A DNA stretch of 52,310 bases, from positions 1-52,310 of the forward strand of contig MKTN01000047.1 of the NCBI GenBank assembly GCA_001898235.1. The letters are read 5' to 3'. The notes under the pieces are model-generated. The model was not told the DNA's origin. It did not search any database and saw only the letters and a list, made by a program, of their open reading frames with translations. Below, in pieces: positions 44,896 to 52,310 of the stretch. A program made the position numbers and the translations under genes. The first letter of the stretch is position 1, and the number at the start of each line of letters is the position of its first letter. The DNA comes from Gammaproteobacteria bacterium 39-13 (GTDB taxonomy: Bacteria; Pseudomonadota; Gammaproteobacteria; Berkiellales; Berkiellaceae).

Positions 44896-45786
44896 CTATT
44901 CTAAATCAAACACCACAGTCTTATTCCCGTCGACAATAATTCTATCTTCTACATGTGATTTAATGGCACGAGCAAGCACGGTTCGCTCTACATATTGTCC
45001 TAATTCTTTTAATTTGGCAGCGCTTAACCTATGATTCACACGCACAACATCTTGGGCAATGATAGGTCCCATATCTAAATCTTTTGTCACATAGTGGGCA
45101 GTCGCACCAATCAGTTTCACCCCTTTATCATAAGCTTGTTGATAGGGATTGGCGCCAATAAAGGCAGGTAAAAAGGAATGATGGATATTGATTATCTTAT
45201 TGGGATAATGAGTAATAAAATCATCGGATAAAATTTGCATATAACGCGCAAGCACAATGCCATCTACTTTGCCTTCGCAAAGCTTTAAGATCTCTTCTTC
45301 TGCTTTTACTTTTGAATCTGCCGTTACTGGAATATGGTAAAAAGGTACATTAAAGTGCGCTGCTGCAGCTTTTAGATCAGGATGATTAGAAATAATAAAG
45401 GGAATAGTGATAGGCAATTCTTGACGTGACCAACGCCACAATACTTCCAATAATGCATGATCATATTTTGATACAAGAACAGCCATTCTTTTCAAATTAG
45501 CGGCATAATGAAGCTGCCAATCCATATTAAACGGCGTTCCCACTTCTTCACCAAATCTCAGCTCTAACTTTTTGCTAGATAAATCTAAGTGTGGCGTTTG
45601 AAATTCCAAACGCATGAAAAAGGTGCCCCCTTCTGGATCAGTTGAATGCTGATCTAGATCGGTAATATTAGCACCATGATCTTTCAAAAATGTTGAAACC
45701 CTTGCAATAATACCGGGCCTGTCAGGACAGGTAATCAGTAATCTTGCAACCGTAGAAAGATCAGTGTATTTCATCTTCTGCACCAA
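44896..45786 (-). CDS. purU: Formyltetrahydrofolate deformylase PurU
   Basis: Hydrolyses 10-formyltetrahydrofolate to formate and tetrahydrofolate, supplying formate for purine synthesis and balancing one-carbon units. 296 residues: an N-terminal ACT domain (about 10-90, LITCPDRPGIIARVSTFLKD) senses Met/Gly in the E. coli enzyme. The formyltransferase-like domain (about 95-290) has FIISNHPDLK, the active-site INIHHSFLPAF near 199 and GATAHYVTKDLDMGPIIAQD near 238, all intact. It is single and divergent from the next membrane protein gene across a repeat-filled gap. Confidence 0.95.
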   Translation of the reverse strand: MVQKMKYTDLSTVARLLITCPDRPGIIARVSTFLKDHGANITDLDQHSTDPEGGTFFMRLEFQTPHLDLSSKKLELRFGEEVGTPFNMDWQLHYAANLKRMAVLVSKYDHALLEVLWRWSRQELPITIPFIISNHPDLKAAAAHFNVPFYHIPVTADSKVKAEEEILKLCEGKVDGIVLARYMQILSDDFITHYPNKIINIHHSFLPAFIGANPYQQAYDKGVKLIGATAHYVTKDLDMGPIIAQDVVRVNHRLSAAKLKELGQYVERTVLARAIKSHVEDRIIVDGNKTVVFDLE

Positions 45787-45858
45787 GCCAGTTAGTTTTC
45801 TTTAATAATAAGAAGGACCTTTTTGGGCATTGTAGCCCAACACCATCTATGCTTCTAC

Positions 45859-45979
45859 TATACTCTGCATTCGAGTTTTAGGCGTCTTGCCTTTGCAACA
45901 GCTTCGGCAAGATCTTAGTGGTAAAATCACGCTAGCCTAGCGTCACGGCAATGAGTATTGATGCAGCTAAAAACTATAC
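45859..45979. repeat. Dispersed palindromic repeat, family A copy 3
   Basis: The left end is TATACTCTGCATTCGAGTTTTAGGC; the interior TTTTAGGC..TGCCT..GCAA..TTCGGCA matches the copy at 24961. The right end GCAGCTAAAAACTATA is an inverted, degenerate form of the left. It lies between the divergent purU and 46008 genes. Confidence 0.6.
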
Positions 45980-46007
45980 ATAGTCACAGCAATCAACGGA
46001 CAAAGAT

Positions 46008-46898
46008 ATGGCAATATTTCCTCTGAAGAAATCCTTGGATAGTAAATCTTTTATTACCACTGTATGCCATCTCTATCAGAGTAGCATTGTGAAGTTGCTT
46101 CCTTTTAGCATTTTGTCGCTGGTTATCTACGATTTTATTTGTTTTGGAAAAATGCTATTTCCTAAACATGTACCTTTATTTCAACAACTTTCGATGTTTG
46201 CAGTGCTTTTGCTGCTCCCTGCTGCAGCGATGCTTTTCCCTGCGCTTGATAAAATAGCAAAACAACAATCCTTTTCCGTTAGTGATATTTTTCTTTTAGG
46301 CGCAAGCCGTTTCTTGAGTTTTATGGGTAGCATATTATCAATGGTACTGCTTCCCCTTATTATCTTAGGCATATGCATTGGGGTTTATCTGTTCCTTAGT
46401 CAAAAACATGTGACTTATCCCTATTTATTTGGATGGGTAATGTTTTCTTATTTTCTAATCTTAGCCACAATGATTACAAAAATATTGGCCCCTATATTGG
46501 TATTGGTGGACGAGCAAGATGCAAATAGCTCGGTAGATGAAAGCGATCGTTTAGTGAAAGGTTACTATTTTCAAACCTTTACATATGTTCTTTATGCAAT
46601 TTTATTGCTTATTTTGCTGGCAAGAGTGCCCCAAATAATTTATGGTTTTTTCCCTGCTTTAACGAAATCAATACCGAGTATATGGTTGGAAGGGCTAGCA
46701 CAAATTTTGCTTATTATTGTCGGCCCATGGTCCTTTGCGTTTCTATTAACTCATAAATATAATTTACAGGCGCTTCATCCTAAACCGGTGGCACGTGAAA
46801 AAACACCGCCACAAGCAAAAGCAAGCAAACCCAAGCCTGTTGCTCAATCAGCTACGCCATTAGATAAGAAAACAGAAGATGATAAGTTTAATTTTTAA
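46008..46898 (+). CDS. Unknown multipass membrane protein
   Basis: I do not recognise this 296-residue protein. It has about six hydrophobic segments (roughly 30-50, 60-80, 100-130, 140-165, 193-215, 228-250). The last 40 residues are hydrophilic and rich in Pro, Lys, Ala and Gln (KTPPQAKASKPKPVAQ), probably cytoplasmic. No transport or enzyme motif is visible. ATG at 46008. It is divergent from purU. Its 3' end overlaps by four bases the 3' end of the oppositely transcribed ankyrin-like gene. It is probably a Legionellales-restricted or fast-evolving inner-membrane protein; that is inference. Confidence 0.75.
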   Translation: MAIFPLKKSLDSKSFITTVCHLYQSSIVKLLPFSILSLVIYDFICFGKMLFPKHVPLFQQLSMFAVLLLLPAAAMLFPALDKIAKQQSFSVSDIFLLGASRFLSFMGSILSMVLLPLIILGICIGVYLFLSQKHVTYPYLFGWVMFSYFLILATMITKILAPILVLVDEQDANSSVDESDRLVKGYYFQTFTYVLYAILLLILLARVPQIIYGFFPALTKSIPSIWLEGLAQILLIIVGPWSFAFLLTHKYNLQALHPKPVAREKTPPQAKASKPKPVAQSATPLDKKTEDDKFNF

Positions 46899-47245
46899 GA
46901 AGATTTAGTCGCGCGTTTTTTCGGCTTATCTACCGCACCATAGGCTTCTAGTGCATCAACGATGTCATGAGAACCGTAAATATCTATCATCGCTTTAGCA
47001 AGTTGCAACACCGTTTTCCCTTTCACTCGATAATTAGGATCAGCGCCTAGCTCTAAGCTTAAAGGTACGCCTTCTTTATCACCCATCATCACTTGATTCC
47101 ACAGAATTTCATTTAATCCAAATTTATTTTTCGCTTTGGAAAAGGGAGGTTCACCTTCTATTTTTCCCTGACATCCTAATTCATTAGCAAGCTTTGCTAA
47201 TGCATTTAGAAGCGGTTCTCTTTTTGAAGGATGAAATTCACTCAT
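46895..47245 (-). CDS. Small protein with ankyrin-like repeats
   Basis: A 116-residue cytoplasmic protein. Residues about 45-105 look like one and a half ankyrin repeats: LWNQVMMGDKEGVPLSLELG leads to ADPNYRVKGKTVLQLAKAMI, then HDIVDALEAYGA, giving the usual G-A-D-x-N turn and the TxLxLA helix start. The C-terminus is basic (KPKKRATKSS). The N-terminal 40 residues have no recognisable fold. It could bind a protein partner. Such short ankyrin proteins are common in intracellular gammaproteobacteria. Standing alone and convergent with the membrane protein gene, it gives no functional hint. Confidence 0.75.
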   Translation of the reverse strand: MSEFHPSKREPLLNALAKLANELGCQGKIEGEPPFSKAKNKFGLNEILWNQVMMGDKEGVPLSLELGADPNYRVKGKTVLQLAKAMIDIYGSHDIVDALEAYGAVDKPKKRATKSS

Positions 47246-47534
47246 GTGCTTTCCTGTGATTCTTTTTAGGTCATATATAAGAATAAAATAACAAAACAGA
47301 AGTTAGCTTGTAAACATATTATAGTGCATTTTCGAGTACTTGCACATATAACCAGTACTTGTTAACCTTCCGCCAATTTCAGCGATCACTATAGTTTTCA
47401 CCTTAGCATCAATTGGGTCAAACCCTCTAGGATGAACGGTAGATTGCAGCCGACAGTAACGAATTTTGTGCATATACACTATAATGTTCATCGCACAATA
47501 AGAATGATGAAGAACAAGGTGGATAGGTACCCTT

Positions 47535-47921
47535 ATGGGAGATGATGTTCGTTCCCACATAATAAATATTTCTTTACTACGAGAGCTTCAACAAGCGTTT
47601 CAAAAAGATATCTGCGAATTAATAGACATTTATTTGCATGACGCTAACAGAAAAATCGCTAATCTTTATAAAGCGTTAAATGAGGCTAACTTAGAGAACT
47701 TTGCAGCAGCTGCGCGAGAATTACGACTTCGTAGTCTCGATATCGGCGCAATTCAATTTTCATTTCGCTGCCTTGCATTAGAAATGGCTATACAGGAAAT
47801 GCGCTTAGAGTCTTTAGAGCCGCTTACCGCAATGGTTGAGCAACAGCTTACCCCTGTTTTAAAAGCATTAGCGCTCATAAAGAATAAAGCAGAGGAAACT
47901 AACTCAAAAGTACTGTTCTAG
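47535..47921 (+). CDS. Hpt-like helical protein lacking the phospho-acceptor histidine
   Basis: A 128-residue, all-helical cytoplasmic protein. It follows the pattern of histidine phosphotransfer domains: LLRELQQAFQKDICELIDIYLHDANRKI, then LYKALNEANLENFAAAARELRLRSLDIGA, then FRCLALEMAIQEM. At the position where Hpt domains have AHxLKGSSxxxGA it has ARELRLRSLDIGA, so the His is missing and a phosphotransfer role is unlikely as it stands. It may be a pseudo-Hpt that binds a receiver domain, or an unrelated four-helix protein. Plus strand, with no partner kinase nearby; the ketosynthase gene follows 200 bases on. Confidence 0.65.
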   Translation: MGDDVRSHIINISLLRELQQAFQKDICELIDIYLHDANRKIANLYKALNEANLENFAAAARELRLRSLDIGAIQFSFRCLALEMAIQEMRLESLEPLTAMVEQQLTPVLKALALIKNKAEETNSKVLF

Positions 47922-48123
47922 AAAATATGTTATATAAATAAACAACATTATGATGAGGATTTATATAACACTGGCGCTTGCGTTATACTTTCAAGAATTT
48001 TTCACGAAGAATTGCTTGTTGGGGTGATTTTACGAGAGAGAGTGTGTGTCTTTCCTTTTATCCCCCACCACTTTGTCTTAACGCACTTGGCAGTTCGCCA
48101 AGAATTTCATCTTGGAGGAAAGA

Positions 48124-49248
48124 GTGAGTAAGTCCATTGTTATTTCAGGAACAGGCCTTTATGTTCCTCCCCATAAAATTTCTAATGAAGAGCTTGTAAA
48201 TAGCTTTAACACTTATGTTGATGATTATAATCATCAACATAAACAAGCTATCGAAAAAGGTGAGATAGCTGCTCTTGAATATTCAAGCACTAGCTTCATC
48301 GAAAAAGCTTCAGGGATCCATAATCGTTACGTTGTTGATAAAGCGGGCATTTTAGATCCAAAGAGAATGCGCCCTTCCATTCCTGCTAAAAATGATGATG
48401 AGCCGTCTTTGCAATGTGAAATGGCTTGCCAAGCCATACATCAGGCGCTGGATCACGCCAGAAAAACGCCTCAAGAAGTAGATGGTGTCATTGTTTCTTG
48501 CGCCAATATACAACGTGCCTACCCTGGTATCGCAATAGAAATTCAACAAGCCTTAGGTATCAACGGTTATGGGCTTGATATAGTAGCTGCTTGCTCTTCA
48601 GCTACTTTCGGCATGACAAATGCTTATAATGCAATCGCCTCTGGGCAAAACCGTTGCATAGTGGTTGTGCATCCTGAAATCACATCCGGTCACGTCAATT
48701 TTCGCGATCGCGATTCGCATTTCATCTTCGGGGATATTTGTGCCGCTTCAGTCATTGAAACTGGCGAAACTGCTAAAAATGCAGGTTTTGAAATAGTGGG
48801 GACAAAATTATTGACCTCTTTTTCCAATAACATCCGTAATAACAGCGGCTTTTTAAATCATGCTGAAGTGGGCGATAATGAGGCTAATCCTCGTCATTTT
48901 TTCAAGCAAAATGGACGGAAGGTGTTCAAAGAAGTTGTTCCGATGGTAGAGGAACATATCCTAGCGCATATTAGCTCACTTGGACTTACTTCTTCTGATA
49001 TTCGTCGATACTGGTTGCATCAAGCCAATATTAATATGAATGAATTAATCATTAAAAAAATATTAGGCAAAGAAGCCCTCCCTAATGATGCACCTATCAT
49101 TCTAGATAAATATGCCAATACTGCTTCTTGTGGATCATTAATAGCATTCCATCTTCATCATGATGATTTCAAATCAGGTGAATTAGGGCTGATTTGTTCG
49201 TTTGGGGCGGGATATTCTATTGGTAGTATTGTGGTGAGAAAGGTATAA
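48124..49248 (+). CDS. Beta-ketoacyl-ACP synthase III-like enzyme (FabH family)
   Basis: A thiolase-fold condensing enzyme of 374 residues that should join an acyl-CoA to malonyl-ACP. Catalytic triad: Cys157 (VAACSSATFGM), His299 (YWLHQANIN) and Asn332 (KYANTASCGS). Other features are GTGLYVPPHKISNEELV at the N-terminus and FGAGYSIGSIVVRKV at the end. Length and the sequence around EKASGI..RYV..AGILDP point to the longer FabH branch typified by P. aeruginosa PA3286, which uses medium-chain acyl-CoA, and not to the housekeeping 320-residue FabH. I place the start at GTG 48124, five bases after GGAGG; a TTG at 48112 would overlap that site. Monocistronic. Confidence 0.88.
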   Translation: MSKSIVISGTGLYVPPHKISNEELVNSFNTYVDDYNHQHKQAIEKGEIAALEYSSTSFIEKASGIHNRYVVDKAGILDPKRMRPSIPAKNDDEPSLQCEMACQAIHQALDHARKTPQEVDGVIVSCANIQRAYPGIAIEIQQALGINGYGLDIVAACSSATFGMTNAYNAIASGQNRCIVVVHPEITSGHVNFRDRDSHFIFGDICAASVIETGETAKNAGFEIVGTKLLTSFSNNIRNNSGFLNHAEVGDNEANPRHFFKQNGRKVFKEVVPMVEEHILAHISSLGLTSSDIRRYWLHQANINMNELIIKKILGKEALPNDAPIILDKYANTASCGSLIAFHLHHDDFKSGELGLICSFGAGYSIGSIVVRKV

Positions 49249-49274
49249 CGCTCTGTTTTGACGCAAAATGCCAC

Positions 49275-49301
49275 GTCCCCTCCTTTGAGTAAGGAGGGGA
49301 C
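49275..49301. terminator. Strong hairpin at a convergent gene end
   Basis: A perfect 11-base stem, GTCCCCTCCTT / AAGGAGGGGAC, with loop TGAGT lies between the ketosynthase and symporter stop codons. No T-run follows on the plus strand, so it may work as a transcript barrier or belong to the repeat families; the adjacent AAAAAGAGATTTT resembles that in 44778-44862. Confidence 0.5.
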
Positions 49302-49324
49302 ACGTTATTCAAAAAGAGATTTTC

Positions 49325-50722
49325 TTAAATCGTTCCTACCGCTGCCTTTCCATTTGAGAACTTTGTCACAAGATAGGCACTGGTATAAACCACGGCGTTA
49401 GCAGCAAGCCCTGCAATAAGCGCACTTACATGCGTGACTGCTTCTAAATCAAAAGTATTCCAAACAACAACACTTAATCCGCCAGCTAACACGCTGCTAT
49501 AAAATCCCCAGGGTGGGAGGGTCTTATTGCTGAAAATACCAATCAACGGCACTACTAAGGTTGGCCCCCAAAATTGATAAGTCTTCAATAGGATATCCAA
49601 AATATCCTGTACAGCAATCGCAAAAAAGATACTTAAAGCGCCCAAAATAACAGTGGACCATTTTGCTAAATTTAACCCTTGTTCTTTAGACAAGGATTTT
49701 CCAGCAATTGGCGTAATAAAATCATTTACAAACGCACCTGCCGCTGCATTCAGATAGCTGTCAGCAGATGACATTATCACAGCAATAAAACCTAATAAGG
49801 CAATAATAGCAAAGGGCGTTGACAAGCTATTTTGAAAAAGAAACGCCGTTATTTCTTCTTTAGGCAAAGTAGAATCCATCGCGTAAGCAATAAATCCATG
49901 CGACATGGCTAAAAAGCAAATGGGTACAATAAATAACCCGGCCCAAATGTATGCTTTACGTGTGACTTGCGTATTTTTTCCCATTAATAATCTTTGAAAA
50001 ACAGGCGGGATCAACGCATCGCCTAATAAAAAGCTGACGAAAATAACACCAAGCTCCCATGAAGATAAATACGAGGTGGGAGTAAAATGATTAGAAGGGA
50101 TCACTTCGACAAAACTTTGCCAACCGCCTAAGGTTTGAATGCCACAATAACTCACCAAAGCGAGGGCTAAACTGAGTAATACAAATTGAAAGATATCTGT
50201 AGCAACAACAGCTCGGATCCCACCGATGTAACAATAAAATATGACAATACTTGCACTCATTAAAATGCTGAAGGTGCGATCATATCCCAATAAACTGGTG
50301 ATCAAATTCCCCATTGCGCTCATTTGCGCGGTCAGGATCCCAATACAAAAAGAGAGCCATAAAAGCCCCGTCAAAATCTGGGGCATTTTTCCGTAATACT
50401 TAGCAACCACTTCCCCCAGGGTCATCATCTCACGAAACCGCGCCATACGTGGAGCAACCCACCAACCGGTTAAAATGAGTTGTAAAGCAAACCCCAGTAA
50501 CCCAAGTGCATGCCCAATACCAAATTGAAAAGATTTTTCTGCCGTGCCCATTACCACTCCACCGCCCACAAAAGAGGCGACAATGGTGCTAAATAGAGCA
50601 AATTGACCAAAATTCTGGTGAGACAATAAATAATGTCTGACACTTTGGATCCCTGAGCTTGCACGCCACCCTAACCAAAGCGTAAAAAGGCAGAAGAGAG
50701 CGAAAGATAATCCCCAGATCAT
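49325..50722 (-). CDS. Sodium:solute symporter family protein
   Basis: An inner-membrane Na+-coupled carrier of 465 residues with about 13 membrane helices. Family marks are ATIVASFVGGGVVMGTAEKS-type sequence in the second helix, GGIRAVVATDIFQFVLL and the core SSADSYLNAAAGAFVNDF, all as in the PutP/SSS group. I start it at the ATG at 50722 (MIWGLSFALFCL), because the frame upstream runs through a palindromic repeat and encodes an unlikely N-terminus. The substrate (proline, pantothenate, sugar or other) is not evident. It is divergent from the thioesterase gene and convergent with the ketosynthase gene. Confidence 0.88.
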   Translation of the reverse strand: MIWGLSFALFCLFTLWLGWRASSGIQSVRHYLLSHQNFGQFALFSTIVASFVGGGVVMGTAEKSFQFGIGHALGLLGFALQLILTGWWVAPRMARFREMMTLGEVVAKYYGKMPQILTGLLWLSFCIGILTAQMSAMGNLITSLLGYDRTFSILMSASIVIFYCYIGGIRAVVATDIFQFVLLSLALALVSYCGIQTLGGWQSFVEVIPSNHFTPTSYLSSWELGVIFVSFLLGDALIPPVFQRLLMGKNTQVTRKAYIWAGLFIVPICFLAMSHGFIAYAMDSTLPKEEITAFLFQNSLSTPFAIIALLGFIAVIMSSADSYLNAAAGAFVNDFITPIAGKSLSKEQGLNLAKWSTVILGALSIFFAIAVQDILDILLKTYQFWGPTLVVPLIGIFSNKTLPPWGFYSSVLAGGLSVVVWNTFDLEAVTHVSALIAGLAANAVVYTSAYLVTKFSNGKAAVGTI

Positions 50723-50799
50723 TTTTATATTCTCATTTTTATAGAAAAAAAAGATTATTGTCGTAGTAAAATGAAGAATCAAGCTTTTGCCTGTACATA

Positions 50800-50886
50800 T
50801 ATACTCAAAACAATCGATTTTTAGACGAGGCGACGAGCCTTTGAGCAAAGGAGTGTAGGGAGCCTAAAATTCGAGTGTGAAGAATA
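50800..50886. repeat. Dispersed palindromic repeat, family A copy 4
   Basis: The left end TATACTC...TCGATTTTTAGACG and the right end AGCCTAAAATTCGAGTGTGAAGAATA are inverted copies. The left end matches the copies at 31193 and 45859. It is the shortest copy and lies between the divergent symporter and thioesterase genes. Confidence 0.65.
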
Positions 50887-50913
50887 ATAGTTAGTTTACC
50901 ATGGAAATATTCA

Positions 50914-51438
50914 ATGAACCTTTACTTCCGGTTATTATGCTTATTAATTCGGCTGACATGGATTAAGAAACAAACCAATCCTTTGGCCCCTTGTCAATTA
51001 AAAATGCGCGTGATGCTCAATGATCTCGATCTCAATTTTCACGTCAATAATGGGCGTTATTTAACCATCATGGATTTAGGCAGAATTCATCTCATGGCCG
51101 TAAATGGATTATTAAAAACCATTTATAAAAATCGGTGGATGCCAGTATTAGGCAGCGCGAAAGTTCATTTTATACGATCTTTACGCGTCTTTGAAAAATT
51201 TACCATGACGACACAAGTAGTTTACTGGGATGAAAAATGGATTTATGTAGAACAAAAAATTTTCAAAAAAGATGAGCTTTATGTCGTCGCCCTATTTAAA
51301 ACTTTGCTTACATCGAAAAAAGGGAAAATTTCACCAGAACAATTGCTGGCTTATTTTAATCCTCCGGTTAAAAAACCAGACATTCCACTTAGGTTAAAAG
51401 CTTGGTTAGAAGCGGAAAAGATGAGTAAGGAGGAGTGA
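50914..51438 (+). CDS. Acyl-CoA thioesterase-like hotdog protein
   Basis: A 174-residue hotdog-fold protein of the 4HBT type. The motif DLDLNFHVNNGRYLTIMDLG is the active-site region of THEM6/FcbC-like thioesterases, with Asp at about 39 and the HVNN sequence that forms the substrate-binding helix start. Later parts, such as VLGSAKVHFIRSLRVFEKFT and WIYVEQKIFKKDEL, are consistent with the sheet of the fold. It probably hydrolyses an acyl-CoA or acyl-ACP; the chain length is unknown. ATG at 50914 with GGAA seven bases upstream. Single gene, divergent from the symporter. Confidence 0.85.
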   Translation: MNLYFRLLCLLIRLTWIKKQTNPLAPCQLKMRVMLNDLDLNFHVNNGRYLTIMDLGRIHLMAVNGLLKTIYKNRWMPVLGSAKVHFIRSLRVFEKFTMTTQVVYWDEKWIYVEQKIFKKDELYVVALFKTLLTSKKGKISPEQLLAYFNPPVKKPDIPLRLKAWLEAEKMSKEE

Positions 51439-51449
51439 ATTAATTAAGA

Positions 51450-51615
51450 GAACGAGTAGATTAGGCCGTAAAGCCCAACGCCTATAAAAAGCAATGATTT
51501 CGAATTTGATTGTTGAGCCTAAAGGCCCAACCTACGCTTGCTACGAAGCAAAAAATTGTAAATCCCCCGCTCGCTATGCTCGCCGCCCCCTTTACAAAAG
51601 TGGGCAAGATCGCTT
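51450..51615. repeat. Intergenic repeat-like region
   Basis: Two similar segments, AGGCCGTAAAGCCCAAC and GCCTAAAGGCCCAACC, and a second unit GTAAATCCCCCGCTCGC mirrored by GCTCGCCGCCCCCTTTAC suggest further palindromic repeats. No copy elsewhere in the window was recognised with certainty. There is no ORF. Confidence 0.35.
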
Positions 51616-51639
51616 CGCGCTAAAAAGTTACTTTAACCA

Positions 51640-52310
51640 TCAATACCACTGATAACGCAATTGTGCGAAGCCATTATAGCCCCAGAACTCATTACGCTTC
51701 TCAAAATTGAATTTAATCGTAAAGGTATAACTATCAGATGTATGTGCATTTACCGAAAGTCCATAAAGCTGGATCAATTGAGCGGGTTTAATACTATCTG
51801 TGTAGAAAGGATCGCTGACACCTAAGAAAACAGATTGGGACTGCATTACTTGTCCTGCAAAATCATAAAGCAACATCGCAGAAATTTCAGGCACATAAAT
51901 CGCTTGATAATAATCCTTTTTCAACGCAAGTCTCAAACCAATACCCGCAATCGCTTCATCAAGTGCATTATTTTTTACATTCAAACCCACTCCACCGGCA
52001 CCATATTCGCTGTAGGTATCAATATCCAAATGGGTAAATCGAAAGCGCGCCATCGGTGAGACGTACCAATTATCATCATTTAAAAAGACAAAGCCCGTAT
52101 CAATCTGAGCACCCCACTGCAAGCTATAAAACTTTGCGTTTGCAGTCGCTGCAAAATTGCCGATAACAATGTTACGTAGGGTTTGATATTCGTGGGTTGC
52201 TACCCCAATCATCGCATCTACATAGATGGAATCGTAAGGCTGGATCCAACTATAAATCGTGGTCTGGTAGCTGACGTCTTGAATAGAATTCTGTTGATCA
52301 GTGTAATCTT
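51640..52310 (-). CDS. C-terminal part of an outer-membrane beta-barrel (autotransporter-like), truncated by the window edge
   Basis: The frame is open to the window end, and its first complete codon is at 52308. At least 222 residues show alternating hydrophobic and polar strands with many Tyr and Gly and end in an aromatic pair (AQLRYQWY), as expected for the last strand of a beta-barrel. Segments such as WGAQIDTGFVFLNDDNWYVS then PMARFRFTHLDID resemble an autotransporter translocator domain. An internal ATG at 52212 is unlikely to be the start because the upstream frame continues with the same character. The passenger part would lie outside the window, so its function cannot be judged. Confidence 0.75.
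   Translation of the reverse strand, partial: DYTDQQNSIQDVSYQTTIYSWIQPYDSIYVDAMIGVATHEYQTLRNIVIGNFAATANAKFYSLQWGAQIDTGFVFLNDDNWYVSPMARFRFTHLDIDTYSEYGAGGVGLNVKNNALDEAIAGIGLRLALKKDYYQAIYVPEISAMLLYDFAGQVMQSQSVFLGVSDPFYTDSIKPAQLIQLYGLSVNAHTSDSYTFTIKFNFEKRNEFWGYNGFAQLRYQWY

Noticed and set aside
47303..47560. Minus-strand 85-residue frame between the ankyrin-like and Hpt-like genes
   Set aside because: It overlaps the start of the Hpt-like gene on the other strand and has no protein-like pattern.
1..52310. tRNA, rRNA, CRISPR or prophage genes
   Set aside because: None seen: no cloverleaf-like sequence, no regular spacer array and no phage or transposase protein among the frames.

Overview
The window is a 52 kb piece of chromosome with an AT-rich base composition (roughly 40% GC by eye). 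It appears to come from a gammaproteobacterium, most likely a Legionella/Coxiella relative (Legionellales). The pointers are two MFS carriers that look like the phagosomal transporter (Pht) family of Legionella and Coxiella, the Lap-type c-di-GMP adhesin-control genes, full-length HrpA, PurU, GlpD, MlaA and PBP4, and intergenic spaces full of short palindromic repeats. No rRNA, tRNA, CRISPR array, phage or complete insertion sequence was seen.

Layout. 1-223: repeat DNA. 224-3591: two-gene exporter with a C39 peptidase domain plus HlyD/CvaA-type adaptor, with no recognisable substrate gene. 3741-5599: lipoprotein and Pht-like carrier. 5692-16492: a colinear minus-strand block in the order response regulator/PP2C phosphatase, STAS protein, lapB, lapC, LuxR-type regulator, lapE, lapG, lapD. 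16961-19702: MlaA with a long charged tail and an OprO/P-like porin, each followed by a good intrinsic terminator. 20019-24949: SDR enzyme and a 1363-residue membrane protein with two similar halves. 25318-31125: HrpA and an M61 peptidase. 31397-33762: GlpD and a class II glutamine amidotransferase. 33773-38268: split MacAB/TolC-like exporter. 38357-39787: YbaK-HDOD fusion. 40119-44777: Pht-like carrier, MHS carrier, small MscS channel, PBP4. 44896-52310: PurU, an unknown membrane protein, a small ankyrin-like protein, a degenerate Hpt protein, a FabH-like ketosynthase, a Na+/solute symporter, a thioesterase, and the end of an autotransporter-type beta-barrel cut by the window edge.

How the genes fit together. 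LapB-LapC-LapE form a type I secretion channel for a large retained adhesin. LapG is the periplasmic protease that releases the adhesin, and LapD is the inner-membrane c-di-GMP receptor that sequesters LapG. The PP2C/STAS pair at the head of the block resembles the HsbR/HsbA partner switch of Pseudomonas, and a LuxR-family regulator sits inside the block. The locus therefore reads as a complete attachment/detachment controller, except that the adhesin itself lies outside the window. With the C39 exporter and the MacAB-like exporter, the window holds three HlyD/MacA-class adaptors and two TolC-class proteins, so export to and across the outer membrane is its main theme.

The least explained items are the two-fold 1363-residue membrane protein, the orphan C39 exporter with a C8 tract in front of it, the Hpt-like protein without its histidine, and several families of palindromic repeats.
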